A program made the translations under genes and the position numbers. From assembly GCA_036346275.1 (NCBI GenBank), contig CM070723.1, positions 28,898,176 to 28,962,175 on the forward strand: a DNA stretch of 64,000 nucleotides, in the 5' to 3' direction. The first letter of the stretch is position 1. The number at the start of each line of letters is the position of its first letter. This document shows positions 46,701-59,405 of this stretch, in pieces. The DNA is from Otatea glauca (Eukaryota; Streptophyta; Magnoliopsida; Poales; Poaceae). The notes beneath the pieces are model-generated. The model had not been told where the DNA came from. It saw only the letters and a program-made list of their open reading frames with translations, and did not search any database.

Positions 46701-48459
46701 TCCTGGCAGAGACAACTCAAATTGCTTCATTTTGAAAATCAATCCAAATCAAACTCAAACTTGAGCACACCTTGCTCAAATAAAGTCAAATACTCATCAC
46801 AAACATGGATGGACCTCCACATGGTCCTTCAGTATGCGTAGACGTTGAATTGTGCGACGCTTCGGAGGAAGATCCAGCAACTCAAGAGCAAGCTCTAGAT
46901 CAAGATCAGGACCTATTTCAAGGTAAGTTGTGCTTTGATCATGTTGAACCCATGTTTATAAAATTGCTATATTGTTTTACTTTATTGCATAGTATTTCAA
47001 GTATACAATTATTCAATCTAAATTGGGATCTAGTTAAGCTACCAATTTGATCTATACCCTACCTTGTCATTGTATGCCATAATCTTTGGTCACCCTAGAT
47101 TGGTTTATTATAGTTGGTTAGTAATAATAATCAACATGGGATGGTTAGACCATATTAGTTGCTTAGCTATGCCACGTCACCACATGTGATTGAGACATTG
47201 ATAATTAATCTTGACTAATGGAATATGGAACGATGTTATGAACTTGTGTGTCATGTGGGATCACAGGATGAGATTGAGTTGTTGTGGCGAGTCATGTCAC
47301 GCAAAGATGTTGAATTGTTGATGGCACGTGGTGCTTGGTAATCAATTGGGTGATATTCACTTAGATTGGGGCAAGTGACAAGGGGCGAGTATGCCAAGGT
47401 GGGCCCGATGGGCAGAGGGTATGTGGATGTCTTGCCTTGATCACTCTAAGGACTTAACCTTGCAAGCCTTTGACCTGAGTCAATCATGCAACCACATGTC
47501 TGGTGTGGGCCAGCCGAGCTGATTAATTTGCAATGTCTTAGCTTTGGTACTATCTTGGTCGGTGTGAGTTCCCGAGTTATGGAGTAATTCACATGGCGCA
47601 AGAGGGGGGCCCTAGATGTGGTAACCAGTCCCACCAGTGTTGAAACCTTAGCGGGTGGTACCGGGTTAAGCCAGCGCATTGTAAAGGCTTTGTTATAATC
47701 ACTCGCCTTGGTGGTGTTTGGTTGTATCGCGTGGGTAAAGTGCATAACCTCTGCAGAGTGTGAAACTATTCGGATAGCCGTGCTCGCGGTATTGAGCAAT
47801 ACTCGGGAACTACAGTTAAGGGCTAGCTTAATTAAATGGACAACTTGGTTGGGATGGCGGAATGCCATGTGGAAGATGGAATTTGACTTAGAATTGGAAA
47901 CTTGGTTTACTTCAGAAATGCTGAATCTATTTATTGTTATTTGTTTTACAGTCTTTACAATCTATTTATTATATTTGTTCTAAATGTCTTATTGCAAAAT
48001 AGCCATGATAGCCTATCCATTGGAATAAGCCATGCATATAGTTACATAGAATTGCATTCAGTGCACAACTTGTTGAGTGCTTTAAGTACTCACCCTTGCC
48101 AACAACAATAATCAACAGTCGAAGAATCTACACCTGTGTTGGAGGAGGAGTTCCAGGAGGACACGAGTCATTAGGGTCCGAGTCTTGTCGGTTACTGTGG
48201 TGAATTGATGAGCTATCTACGTTTTCTACTTTCCACGCTTAATTCTTAGCTTATATTTCCAGTCTTGCCCTGCGTGGCTTAATAATGTAAGTCGGTCATA
48301 AGATCATACCCTTAGCTATATAAATAAATGAACTACTATTTCTATTATTGTTGAGTATGATATGATATGTACCGATGTTGAGCTGTGTGCACTAGCGTTG
48401 ATCCTGGGACTAGTGCAGTAAACACAGTGTGTTCGAATCAGTGGATTCGGGTCCTTACA
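43764..48459 (+). mobile_element. Solo LTR E (gypsy) in element D, carrying F
   Basis: It starts TGTAACATCCC and ends GGGTCCTTACA, with perfect TSD GAGAA (43759-43763 and 48460-48464). It is about 3.07 kb once F and its TSD are removed. A TATTTAA box at 44412-44418 and the core CTGCAG with a one-mismatch palindrome (CTATTCGGATAG, 47766-47777) relate it to the H/B LTR group. It has no internal region. ORFs in the GC-rich 44.1-45.0 kb part are artefacts. Confidence 0.92.
45211..46831 (-). mobile_element. Solo LTR F (copia C family) inside LTR E
   Basis: 1621 bp, TGAAGGACCGAGATGG...ATGGTCCTTCA, with TSD GTACG (45206-45210) / GTATG (46832-46836), differing by a CpG transition. It is the same family as the C LTRs, orientation minus by alignment. 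A minus-strand TATA box lies at 46228-46235. It provides the uninterrupted reference for the A and D insertion points in the C LTRs. It is the youngest visible layer in a four-deep nest (F in E in D in C). Confidence 0.92.
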
Positions 48460-48464
48460 GAGAA

Positions 48465-49640
48465 CAATTTTAAGAGCAAACATTTATTCATAAAGAAACA
48501 ATTGAATTACAAAGTTCAAGTGAGAAAATGACGTAGCTGTTCTATGTTCAGTGTTCTTTCGATAGTTGTGCCGTCTTCACATTTTAGCCTATAGGCCTCG
48601 GGGACGTATCACCTCATCGATGATGTAAGGGCCTTCCTGCCTTGGGAGAGCTTATGCTCGTATTTCGATTCTTTCTAAGGACCAGATCTCCTTTGAGAAT
48701 GCACGGCTCCTCACATTGAGACCGTGATAGCAACGTAAGCCTGAAGATACTTTGTGGACTGAATTGTTGTGACGCACTGCTTCTTCCAATCGATCGAGGT
48801 CTTCTAGCCGCTCTCTTCCGGGCGACTTCTTCATAGCTCCGAACCCGCGGGATCCGAATTTAACTCGGTGGGAGGACCGCCTTGCGAGCCATACACCAGA
48901 AGAAAGGTGATCGGTTGCTGCTCACGGGGTGGTTCGCACCCCCAGAGTGCGAAGGCAATTCTTTGACCCACCGAGTGGCATATGGTTTGAGACGATCGAA
49001 AATCCTTGCCTTTAGGCCTTGTAATACCATGCCATTGGCTCGCCGACCTACCCATTACTTGGGTGTGCATCATGCGAAGCAAATTTTTATCCCGAGTTCA
49101 CCGCATCAGCCTTGAAATATGCCACCGAATTGGGTGTCATTATCCGTGATGATCCGTTTGGTATGCGAACCTAACCACGATTTCATGGAAGAACTCTTTG
49201 GCTTTTACGGCTGTGATTGTGGCAACTGGCTTGGCCTCAATCCATTTGGTGAATTTATCGACGGCTACAAAGAGATGAGTATAACCACCTTGAGCCTTCT
49301 TCAAAGGTCCCACCATGTCGAGCCCCCAGACTGAAAATGGCCAGGTGATTGGGATGGTCTGCAGTTCCTGTGCTGGTTTGTTCACTTGTCGTGCAAAGAA
49401 CTAGCATCCTTTGCATGTCCGGATGATGTCCTCTGCACCGGGTGATGCAAGGCGAGTAAAAACCCCGACGATAAGCCTTGTCGATTAATGTTGATGACGC
49501 CGCGTGGTTCCCACACACTCCCGAGTGGATTTCCTTGAGAAGATCTCTTCCTTCTTGTTCTGATATGCACCGTCGTAGTACACCAGAGGAGCTCTTGAGA
49601 TAGAGTTCTTCCCTAAATACCACATAGCTCTTGCTTCAGC
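48465..49640 (-). pseudogene. pol: Element D pol: integrase
   Basis: Read leftwards from 49623: LYLKSSSGVLRRCISEQEGR, HSGVCGNHAASSTLIDKAY (zinc-binding His region, with its Cys pair further on), then the core WPFSVWGLDMVGPLKKAQGG, YTHLFVAVDKFTKWIEAKPV (first catalytic Asp), TDNDTQF (second Asp, another frame) and ANGMVLQGLKARIFDRLKP. The stretch that should hold the catalytic Glu is altered (WVGRRANGM). C-terminal pieces include FLLVYGSQGGPPTEL and ERLEDLDRLEEAVRHNNSV. Several frameshifts and stops make it a pseudogene. A short A/T-rich tail leads to the TSD of E. Confidence 0.88.
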
Positions 49641-49960
49641 GTATTATTCGCTCGGACTGCACGCGGTCTTGTGTAGCTCGTCCTTCATCGATAGTCGGAT
49701 CTGAGCTGTCCAATCGGTGTAATGACCAAGACTTCGCCTCTTGGCTCTTCTCAATGGGACGTCCAACTTAGGCCGAGTGCTTATTGTGGGTTTATGAATT
49801 TCTTCGACAAATACTCCCACGCACCGTGGTCCAAAACCAGATCCATTTTGCTAGCTCGTCTATTTTGCCTCATTGTCCCGACGAGCACATGAACAAGTTC
49901 AAACCGTCGAAGTTGCCTTCTAGCTTATGTACTTCCGGCAAAGAAGAAGCCATGTTGTCA
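49641..49960 (-). pseudogene. pol: Element D pol upstream of integrase, cut by gap
   Basis: Degraded coding sequence between RNase H and integrase of D is expected here. I can see only short readable pieces and no diagnostic motif. It ends at the N run, so RT, RNase H, protease, gag and the 5' LTR of D are not in the window. Confidence 0.45.
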
Positions 49961-50060
49961 NNNNNNNNNNNNNNNNNNNNNNNNNNNNNNNNNNNNNNNN
50001 NNNNNNNNNNNNNNNNNNNNNNNNNNNNNNNNNNNNNNNNNNNNNNNNNNNNNNNNNNNN
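49961..50060. other. Assembly gap, 100 N
   Basis: Exactly 100 N, the usual placeholder for a gap of unknown size. The sequence before it is element D integrase/pol on minus. The sequence after it is element B pol on plus, matching 31357 onwards. An ORF called across the N run (on both strands) is meaningless. Confidence 0.98.
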
Positions 50061-51567
50061 TAAAATTGGAAATGATTCCGTATGATTCATAGTCGCATTG
50101 GAAGTAAAGACGATGCTTGAGGATCGATTCGGAAGGGCAAAGGATGATGAGAAAATCAACCGAATCAAAGCTAAAAAGGATGAAGGATTAGCGGCAGATT
50201 TTACTATGGGTGACCAGGGTACCATGTGGTTCAAGGGTCAAATCTGTGTGCCACACCGACCAGAGCTTAAGCAGTTGATTTTGGAAGAGGCTCATGATTC
50301 TAAGTACTCGATCCATCCAGGAAGCGCCAAGATGTACCAGGACTTAAGGGAGAGGTTTTGGTGGCCGAATATGAAGCGTGAAGTCGATGAGCATGTTGCC
50401 TTATGTGATATATGCCAGAGAGTTAAGGCAATACACCAGAGACCAGCAGGAATACTACAACCATTAAAAATCCTAGATTGGAAATGGGAAGAAATCAGCA
50501 TGGATTTTATCACTGGGTTGCCAAGAACTCAAAGTGGGTATGATTCTATATGGGTCATTGTGGATCGATTGACCAAAGTTGCTCACTTTGTTCCTAAGTA
50601 AGACAACTTACTCAGAGACCGGTTAGCAAAATTATACATGGCCGTAATTGTGTGTTTGCATGGTGTACCTAAGAAAATAGTGTCGATGACAGGTACTCAG
50701 CTCACCTCGAGATTCAGGATAAATTGCATGAAGCTATGGGAACGTTTGAACTTCAAAGACAAGATATCATCCGCAGATCGATGGTCGGCGTAAAGAGTAA
50801 ATCGATTTTTGAAGATATGTTGTGGTCTTGCACTTTAGCCTACACTACTTCATGGGACAGATGTTTACCATATGCAGAGTTCAGCAATAACAACAGTTAC
50901 TAGGCTAGTTTACATATGTCGCCATTTGAAGCTTTATATGGTCGTGCCTGTCATATCCCGCTGAATTGGAATGAGACAGGAGAGCGTATGATATTTGTCC
51001 CTAATATTCTCAAGGAAGCTGAAGAGCAAGTTGCTATGATAAGAGAGAGGTTGAAAATCGCGTAGTCAAGACAAAAGAGTTACGCTGATAATCGACGCTG
51101 TGATTTGAGTTTCGAGCCAGACGATTTTGTGTATCTTAGAGTTACCCCTCTGAAAGGAGTTAAAAGGTTCCACGCTAAAGGAAAGCTTGCCCCAAGATAT
51201 GTTGGACCGTTCAAAATTTTGAGCCGCCAAGGGAGGTTGCTTATCGCTTGAATTGCCGCATCACTAGCAAAGCGCATGATGTGTTCCATGTGTCATACCA
51301 AGAAGTGTCTTGGTAAAAGCCGAGCAGACGCCTTGGAAGAGATTGAGTTTGAATGATTTGACCTACAAGGAGCAAATTGATGAAAATTTTGGATGTCATG
51401 GACCGCAGTAACCAGGAACAAGTCGCTTGCTTTTGCAGAGTTCGGTTGAGCAACCATTCGTAGAATGAGGCAACCGGGAGCGTGAAGAGGACCTCGGGTT
51501 AGAATTTCCAAACCTATTCCTTAGTTAGCCCTGAATCTCGGGGTCGAGATTCTATTAAGGGGGGAGG
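50061..51567 (+). pseudogene. pol: Element B pol (integrase), second copy
   Basis: Matches 31357-32870. 50098-50590 is open and identical in its zinc domain (HDSKYSIHPGSAKM, CDICQRVKAIHQRP) and first Asp segment (MDFITGLPRTQSGYDSIW). 50595-50820 is scrambled by small indels, where the first contig is clean. 51095-51230 reads openly, whereas 32401-32560 in the first contig is frameshifted. The two TAG stops (near 50901 and 51063) are shared, so those are real. Confidence 0.9.
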
Positions 51568-51569
51568 TT

Positions 51570-54500
51570 TGTAACACCCCAATTTTTGCTTTAAGTATTA
51601 TTTTATTGTCATTTATGCAATTTGAGATTTATTGGGATTTTTCTGGATTTATTGGAATTTACTTTGAGAATTAAGTAATTAGCCTCTTTGAGAAAACCAA
51701 TTAAATATCTGCATAATCAAAATAAAGTTTTTCCAAAAATATTTTATTTTAACTCAAAATGTCTCAAAGTATTTATGAGAATTTTCTTGGATTTTTCCTG
51801 ATTTTTTAATTGCCTTAAATGAATTAATATAATTTCGGGAATTATTTTAAATCAAAAAGCTTTTGAAAAATCAAGAATAAGATCGGGCAAGCCCAAGATC
51901 GTGTGCTGTACAGCGATCTTGTGCAGGCGTCCCGTCACCGCTTTCGCCGCGTGTGGATCGTTGATCCAGATCGACGGCCGTTTTTTCGCAAACCCTAATG
52001 TGATCGGCCATCGATCGAGATCGTGCGTACCGAGATCGCTTCGCGTTGTTTTGGTAAGTTTAGATCTCGCCGCTGGATTTGGAAAGAGTAGATCGGATCG
52101 ACGCGAATCAATCGTGGACATTCATCTTGGATCGGACGGTGCGTCGGTCATCATCTCCGATTTGGTTTCCGAGTTCGCCGACGCGCCATCTCTCTCGCGA
52201 TTGTTTAGGGTTTCTTTCCTTCGCATGCCGAGGGTATAAAGCCGCACCGCACTCCGATGTTCCTCGCCCCTTCCGCAGCCGCAGCACTAGCCCTTCGCTA
52301 TTTCGCGGCCGCCGCCGCCGAGGCTCGCCATAGTTGCGCAAGCACCGCCGCTAGCTTTCTTTGACTTTTTCACCGCCGCCAAGTCGCCATTCGCCACACC
52401 GGTTCCAGATTCGACTCGTCGCGGGCGAGCCCCATCGGCCGCTACTTCTTCTCGCCAGTCACGCCAAACGCCGCCGGTCTTCTTCCTCCGCTCCGATGCC
52501 ACCGCCACCATGCCATCTTCGTCTCTGAGTTTCTGACACCGCTGATCTTCCGTGGACGTGTCGATCGTGCGCGCTGCTTAGTCTCCGGGAACAACTCGTA
52601 AACATGGACCGCTGATCAGTCTATTTGGTTGAGATCGCGGCCGTGCGTTAAGGAGAGCCGCTGGATCGCCGCCGGATGCGCCGCTTGTCGAGCATCGCAG
52701 CGGGCGCGCGCGGATGGCCCGACGCCGCCGCAGCGAGGCGCGGGCGCGAGGCGCCGGCGCCGTCAAGGCCCACAAGTGGACCATGTCTGTGCACCGAGTG
52801 ATGTGTCAGCACCTGATTGGCTCAGGCCAGCGCTGATGTCAGTGTTGCGCAATAAAGATCTTTTTCAATAGAAAAATATTTCGAGAAAATCGGAAATTCT
52901 ATTTTCTCTATTTCAGTATTTATTCAAACTTCAAAAGGCTATATCTTTTGCATTTTAAATCGGATTTGAGTGATTCAAATTTCTAAAAATTTGTAAAATC
53001 AAAATCTATTTATTGGTGAATTTTATTTTATTTTTGGAGTTTTCTTGATCTCTAGTTTGGTGTTTATTTGCTATTTTGGCATCGCTTCGCTGAGACATTG
53101 AACCGCTTGAGATCCGGAGGAAGATTCGCCGCTTCAAGACCCAAGCTTAGAGCAAGACCAGCACCTACTCCAAGGCAAGTTGTGCTTTGATCATATTGCA
53201 CCCAATTTCACCAAATTGCTATTTTGTCTCTTAAATTATGCATGATATTTTATGTGTATAAAAGATTTCAATTAATCTGGAAATTAGATAATATGCCTAG
53301 TTGAATTAAATCACACCTTGTCAATTTTATGCCATGATCTAATTGTCACCCTAGAATGTGGAATTATAGTTGGTTAATATTAACAATCAACATGGGACTA
53401 GTTAGACCGTCAGAGATTGCTTAGCCATGCCACGCCATCACATGTGTCCAATGTTGATACTTAATCTTGACTAATGGAATATGGAACAATGTTTAAGAAT
53501 TTGTGTGTCATGTGTTGTCACACAGTTAGCTAATATCAAGTTGTCGTGGCGAGGAGGTCACACAACTAGATTGAAATGTTGGTGGCACGTGGTGCTTGGT
53601 AATCAACCGGGTGGTAATATTTTAGATTAGGGCAAGTGGCAAGGGCGCAGTGAAGGTGGGCCAAGATTGGTAGGGTATGTGGAAGTCTTGCCTTAATCAC
53701 TCTAAGGACTTAACCTTGCAAGCCTTTGACATGAGTCTTTCTTGCAACCACATATCTCGAATGGGACACCTTAGTCAATAATTTGTGAAGCCTAGATTTT
53801 GGTATGTCGTGGTGAATATGAGTCCCGGTTTACGGCTTAACTCACATGGCGCAAGAAGGGGCCTGCTGTGGTGGTTTAACCCTTCAAATGTTGAAACCTT
53901 AGCTAACAAGATCGGGTCTAGGTGTAGCATTGTAAAGGCTTTGTTATGATCACTCGCCTTGGTGGGGTTTGGTTGTATCGTGTGGGTAAAGGGCATAACC
54001 TCCGCAGAGTGTACAATCTATTCAATAGCCATGCTCACGGTATTGGGCAATGCTCGGAATTACAGCTAAGGGTTAGACTTTTGTTAAACAAAAACTTGTT
54101 GGGATGGCGGATGCCATGGAAAATAGAAATTGATTTAGGATTGAAACTTGGTTTACTTCGTAAATGTCAATCTATTAATTAATGTATTTGTTTTATACTG
54201 CTTTTCAATCTATTTATCAGATACTTGTTAAATGTCGCTTATTGCAAAATATCCTTATTAGCCATTCCTTTGGATTAAGCCAAGCATATAGAATATTAGA
54301 CTTGCATTGTTGTGCACAACTTGTTGAGTGCTTTATGTACTCACCCCAACAACAACAACTTCGTAAGAGGAAGAATCCACGATTTCGTGGAGGAGGATTA
54401 TATGGATGCGAATGCTTAGGGTCCGAGCCTCATCGGCTGTTCGGTGAATCGGGAGTCGCCACGCTTATTTATTTTTTTCCGGGTTATTTGCTATTTCTTT

Positions 54501-54676
54501 TATAAGCCTTGTGTGGCAATAATCATTTAAGACAACAAGCATTATTAATTATGAAAGTTATGCTATATTCATGTGTATGACTGTAATAGCATCTATGTTG
54601 AGCCTGTGAACTAGCGTGATCCTCGACTAGTGCAAGATACACAAAGGGTCCTGATTTGCAAATTCGGGTCCCGACA
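51570..54676 (+). repeat. Element B 3' LTR, second copy
   Basis: TGTAACACCCC to GGGTCCCGACA, 3107 bp against 3173 bp in the first contig, followed by the same flank GATACC. The GC-rich part (51.9-52.8 kb) has the most changes: CCGTTGG is repeatedly read as CCGCTG(G), and GG/CC runs are shortened. Confidence 0.93.
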
Positions 54677-55927
54677 GATACCAACTTCCTTCTCTAGCTC
54701 CACACACCTAGCTCTAGCTCTAGCATGAAATTTTCCTCATTTGCAAAAAGCTTCATTGAAGGGTACTCGTCTCGAGTCGTTGTAGAGCTCTGAGTCGGTT
54801 GTAGAGCTCAGAGTCGCGATGCCATTGGCGTCGGCCATGAAGCACATGCCGAGAAGTCCTCGCCACCCTTCTTTTCTTGCGGTTCACCTCGACCTGCCGC
54901 CCATGTCTCCGTGTCGGAGAGGTTGATGTCGTCAAGTGCGGCGAGGACGTGGTGGAAGAGCTTCTTGTTCTGGAGAAGGCGACTTTTTCTCACATGTCGC
55001 TCGCAAACCGGCGCTTCTTGTTGCATTTATTGTCGATGTAGTCATTCTTTGCCGAACCGCCGTGTCGCCTTGCCTTCTCCAGCTTGGGGTAATTAGCTCG
55101 AATGTGGTTGGGGCCACCACACTCAAACCATGTGATCATACCACCTCTTCTCTCTCTCACCCTCTTGTATGCATGTGAAAATTTGCGAGCAAGAAGAGCA
55201 AGCTCATTTTCTAGAATTTTTCCAATTGGTCATCGCTAGCTCGCAAGGACGTAAAGAGAGAAACCAGAGAAAGATCAAGGAAGATCCAGTGGGATCAGTG
55301 ACCAAGGCCATCGACCGAGATTTCATCTTGCAGAGACGACGTCGATCTCATGAGTCTTGAGATGAGTAAAGCCCATCAAGATTCAAGGTCGACAAGTCGG
55401 TAGTGTCCTTGAAGATGGTCACTTTTATTTCCTAAACTCAAGGTCGAGTGCGGTCAAGAAATATCGAGCATTATCCGAGTTAGGTATATGCAACCAATCG
55501 CTCAAGATCGCTTAAAATCTTGGTAAAACGATCAAACACTCATCAAGACTCTCACCAACGTGTTGTTCAAACTTGTTGTACTCACGCTTGTAATCGATCC
55601 TCGCCTACGCTTTGATTTGAGTAGTGCCCTCATGGTAAGCATTGAGGGTCTCCCAAATCTCGTGAGTGGAATGGAGGTGAGAAATCCTATCATACTCATC
55701 GCGGCTAAGACCACGTATGAGATGTTCCTTGCCTTAGCGTCAGCCTCAACATCGCCCATATTGCCGGCCATGACGCTTTCATCGGCAGGAACCTCATACG
55801 GGAGTTTCACCTTCTGCCATATCAGGAAGCCCTAGGCAGTGATGTATGACTCCATCCGTGATTTCCAGAATGGAAAATCAACTCCAAAAAAAATAGGAGG
55901 CTTGGTGGAATACTTGTCCATCGCCAT
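54677..55927 (-). pseudogene. gag: Element C gag N-terminal part, second copy
   Basis: Matches 36045-37324. The start is read from 55925-55927. Many single-base losses break the frame that is open in the first contig (for example around 55060-55280); 55532-55810 keeps LPYEVPADESVMAGN. The tandem NDSELY segment is altered. Confidence 0.88.
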
Positions 55928-55982
55928 GACTTTTGAGACTGGTCAAGATATATGAAAGAGCAAAACCGATTCTGATACCAAT

Positions 55983-57037
55983 TGAAAGACCGAGATGGCG
56001 ATCAGAGGGGGGTGAATGATTCCAAATAAAATTTTCCCCACTCAAAGTACTCCAAACAATCTCGCAAAAAAATCAAACACCCAAAGATTTTCGCTCAAAG
56101 CTGTGCTTCATATTCGCACACCCTCCAAAACCCGAACAACTAGACAACTATGTGTACCCCTAGCTTACATGATTGAGAACTATGAACCATGTTATGGATG
56201 TTTTAAACACAATCCTGGTTGTCAAGTGTCCAAACAAAAAGGAATCAATTCAATGACTTCTTTTCTAAAAGAGATAAAGCTAAAAACAACAAAGTCTCCT
56301 TTCGTAAAAGTAAAAGCAGATTTTCCAAGAATTGCCTCATTGAGCAGGTGCTTGGTGAGTTTCTGTTGCTCTAAAATTTTTGGGAATTTTTTTCTTCTGA
56401 GCAGCTTGAGTCTTGAAACAGTCCACCAAAAATCACATTAAAAGATTTGTATAATAGACATGAAAAATCATGTATTACGCATACCATGAACTTCGATCGT
56501 AAAGTTTGAGGTCGGTTTTCACTTCATAGCACTCAAACGGTGCAACCAAAGGACTCACAAATTTTCTAGAGATGTATATATGAGTCGCCCACCTTCTCCA
56601 ATAAGAATCACTCAAAATGGATTTTTCTAGATGTTTCTAAATATCAAAGACCGACATCGCATGAAGAACAAGTTCGACAGAATGACAACTTGATAGAAAA
56701 CTTGATCTTTAGTCTATCCTAGGGTGCAAGAGAAGTGTAAAACCATACAAACACCTCAAGACATCTTAGAACAACAGCATTTAGAAGGAGGAGGCAAATC
56801 CAATTTGGGAGAATGTAAATGCGGGAAAGTAAATGCTGAATTTAAATTGCGTAAAGTAAAGTCATAATGTAAATGCGCAATTTAAATTCACAATAAGGTA
56901 AATAAAATTTTTGTATTTTCTGGATGAAAGGTTTACAAACCCTCAATTGATGTGGGCAAAGCTCAAAGGAGCAACTAAAACCTTCAAGGGAAGAAGGCCA
57001 CCCCTTCCCCCTTATTTATACTACTATGGGCCACCCA
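55983..57037 (-). repeat. Element C 5' LTR inner part, second copy
   Basis: TGAAAGACCGAGATGGCG to GGGCCACC, aligned with 37380-38453. The first 60 bp and the primer site before it are identical; errors begin near 56065. Confidence 0.92.
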
Positions 57038-59244
57038 TCACGACTTTTGTAGTCTGCAATAAATTTATGGGGCAAGCGCTAGATCTCAAACTCAAGGTCA
57101 CACAAGACAAAGGTTTAGACAAGTTTAGGCCTCGACGAGGAGGTAATACCCTAGTCCCGTGTGCTGGGATTATGTGGATCTCTTGGATCTAAGATTGCTC
57201 AAAGCGATGTGCTCTGTGCGATATGCGATGTGTTCTCATATCTCTGTTGTTGCCCGCCCTCCCTTATATAATGGGGGTGGGTCTGTTTGTGAGCCTCGAC
57301 GGCCTATGGGATTTCGACGTTATGTGATTCTAGTCGGTTATGTGATAGAGTTTACATCTTTATCTACCCTATTAACAACTAGGATTACAATCGTATCTTT
57401 TATATCTAAATATCATTCAACTGCCTATAGGATGTATCCTCATGCGCACGCAAGAAGGCTTGCGCGAGCTTATCCTTTGGGCCTTCTACTTGGTCCTATC
57501 TTCCTCGACGATGTCGGGCGGTTATGAAGACACCGGTTTCATATATTCTACAAGAGCCTCGAGTGATTCATTATCCGATTGCTATATCTTATCTCGACCA
57601 CACTTTGAATCATTGTTCTCACTCTTCCATGTAAACTTCCGATCGGGTTCTTTCGTTGATTTGAAAGCTTCTTCTGCAAAGAAGGGATTATGAAGGACTC
57701 GAATATAACCCTTGATTTCTTGCTCGACCGACATACAATCTTCCGTCTCGACAAGTTTATTGTGGGTAGCTTCGTGGCTATGATCCATATCTCATATGAG
57801 AATTAGATACTTCTTCCCACTGCTTAAACCTTAATATCCTTCCTCTTCAAAATCAATACCGATACTTCGAGGTTGTTTTGACTTCCGTGTCAATCCAATT
57901 TCCAAAAATCTCTTCGACTTCCGTATCTTTGTTAACTCCAACTTTCCTCGGCTCGATGTCGCCGCATCTTCGTGCATTTACTTCAACCTTGCCGCATCGC
58001 CTATAAAAGGTGAACTCGCGCTTTAAAATTCTCTCACGCCTAGTCCTCCATTTCTTGCATCAAGCTTCACTTTCTTCTCGAGAAGTCTCATGGACAACCA
58101 AGACCCAGAGCTCGCCAAGAATGGGCGCCGAGATCGCCGTGGCTGAATTGGCGAGAGGATACCGACGACGCCTCGACCGCATCGCCAACGCTTTCTCGAG
58201 ATCTTCCCCGCCTTCATGAAGTCTAGGAGGCTCGTGGAAGTGCTCTGACGTGTTCGCCACGGAGAGGTGTAAAATATCTCAGAATGTAAGATTTTCCCTG
58301 CATAATGCCCGTGAACTTTATATATAATAAAGAAATACCTTTTCCAAGCATTTTTTCATGATTGTCGCTAGACGTAGCTTAAACCCACTTGGGGCATATC
58401 AAGCTTGCATGGTTCCGCAATAATAATGACATTCACACCCAATCGTCAGAGAATATATCTTAGGTCCAAATCGACACATTAGGATTTGCGCGCTCTTGGT
58501 CGAAGCGATATCCATATCCGATCGCCGAGGATATAACTTAGGCCCGACTTGGAGCATATCAAATTTCCTTGTCTTGTGCCGAGTGATACTTATACCCGAT
58601 CGTTGTAGGATATAACTTAGGCTCGACTTGGAGCGATCACGCTACATAGCTCTTGGTCGAATGATACCCATATCCGACTAGTGTAGGATACGGCCCGTCC
58701 GCCTTGGGACATATCAAAATTTTCTTGGCTCGTGGGCCGAGTGACACCCATATCCGATCACAGAAGATATAGCTTAGGCTTAACTCGAGCGTATCAGATT
58801 TTCTTAGCTCATGGTCGAAAGTGATACCCATATCCGATCGTGTAGGATATGGCTCGTCCGACTTGGGACATATCAAGGTTTATCCGAACAGTATCCGTGA
58901 CTCGCTTGTTACGATGCACGCCTTATTGACCCATCTTGGGAATACCATTGGAACCGTGACTTATCGTGCTCAACCTACGATATATGATTCCGTCATGCGT
59001 AACCAATCTATGACCCAACGTGGGGTATATCGTGAAGAAGATATTTTAATCCAAACCAGAGGATACACACGTCCCGCTAAATTCGATAAGTGGTTACACA
59101 TCCCATCGTGGGGAGCAACGTGTCCCAAGCATGACTTGGTCAAACCATGCCTGCCTCCGTATGTCAAGACGCCAGGATAGTGAATCATTACGAAGCATAG
59201 AGCAGGGTTAGGCATTCCGTAATCTTTTTCCCATCGATTCGGCA
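57038..59244 (-). repeat. Element D 3' LTR, second copy
   Basis: Aligned with 38454-40716. The terminal TGTCGACTTTTG is misread as ATCACGACTTTTG. The ~80-bp repeat array lies at about 58383-58885 with the same unit number, so the copies do not differ in array length beyond small indels. The small ORF start is at 58090, but its frame is broken. Confidence 0.9.
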
Positions 59245-59405
59245 AAAATCTGATTTTTCCCCCTTTAAAGACTAAGCCGACGGTTCATTTTTCCATCGCG
59301 CACTCCTGTCTCTTCTGCTTCCTTATCTTTCCGACTACTCCGCTGCTAGGGTTAACTGCTGTTGCGCTCGCATCCTTGCGCCGCCATTGATCTTTTCCTC
59401 CAAAA

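Larger units (their letters stand above)
38454..49960 (-). mobile_element. Element D: Ty3/gypsy, Tat-like, with antisense gene
   Basis: It starts TGTCGACTTTTGTAG inside the C 5' LTR. Its pol is on minus (integrase at 48.5-49.7 kb), so 38454 to about 40716 is its 3' LTR. Between them, on the opposite strand, lies a spliced gene of the 'putative gypsy type transposon' family (40875-43560). Integrase with WPFSVWGLDMVGPLKKAQGG, an intact-looking zinc region and an antisense extra ORF match the Tat lineage, in which extra ORFs in either orientation are known (established for the lineage, assignment inferred). E, carrying F, interrupts it at 43764-48459. Its 5' half is lost at the assembly gap. Confidence 0.85.

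Noticed and set aside
49784..50234. ORFs crossing the N run on both strands
   Set aside because: They consist of X residues over a 100-N gap and join unrelated sequence.
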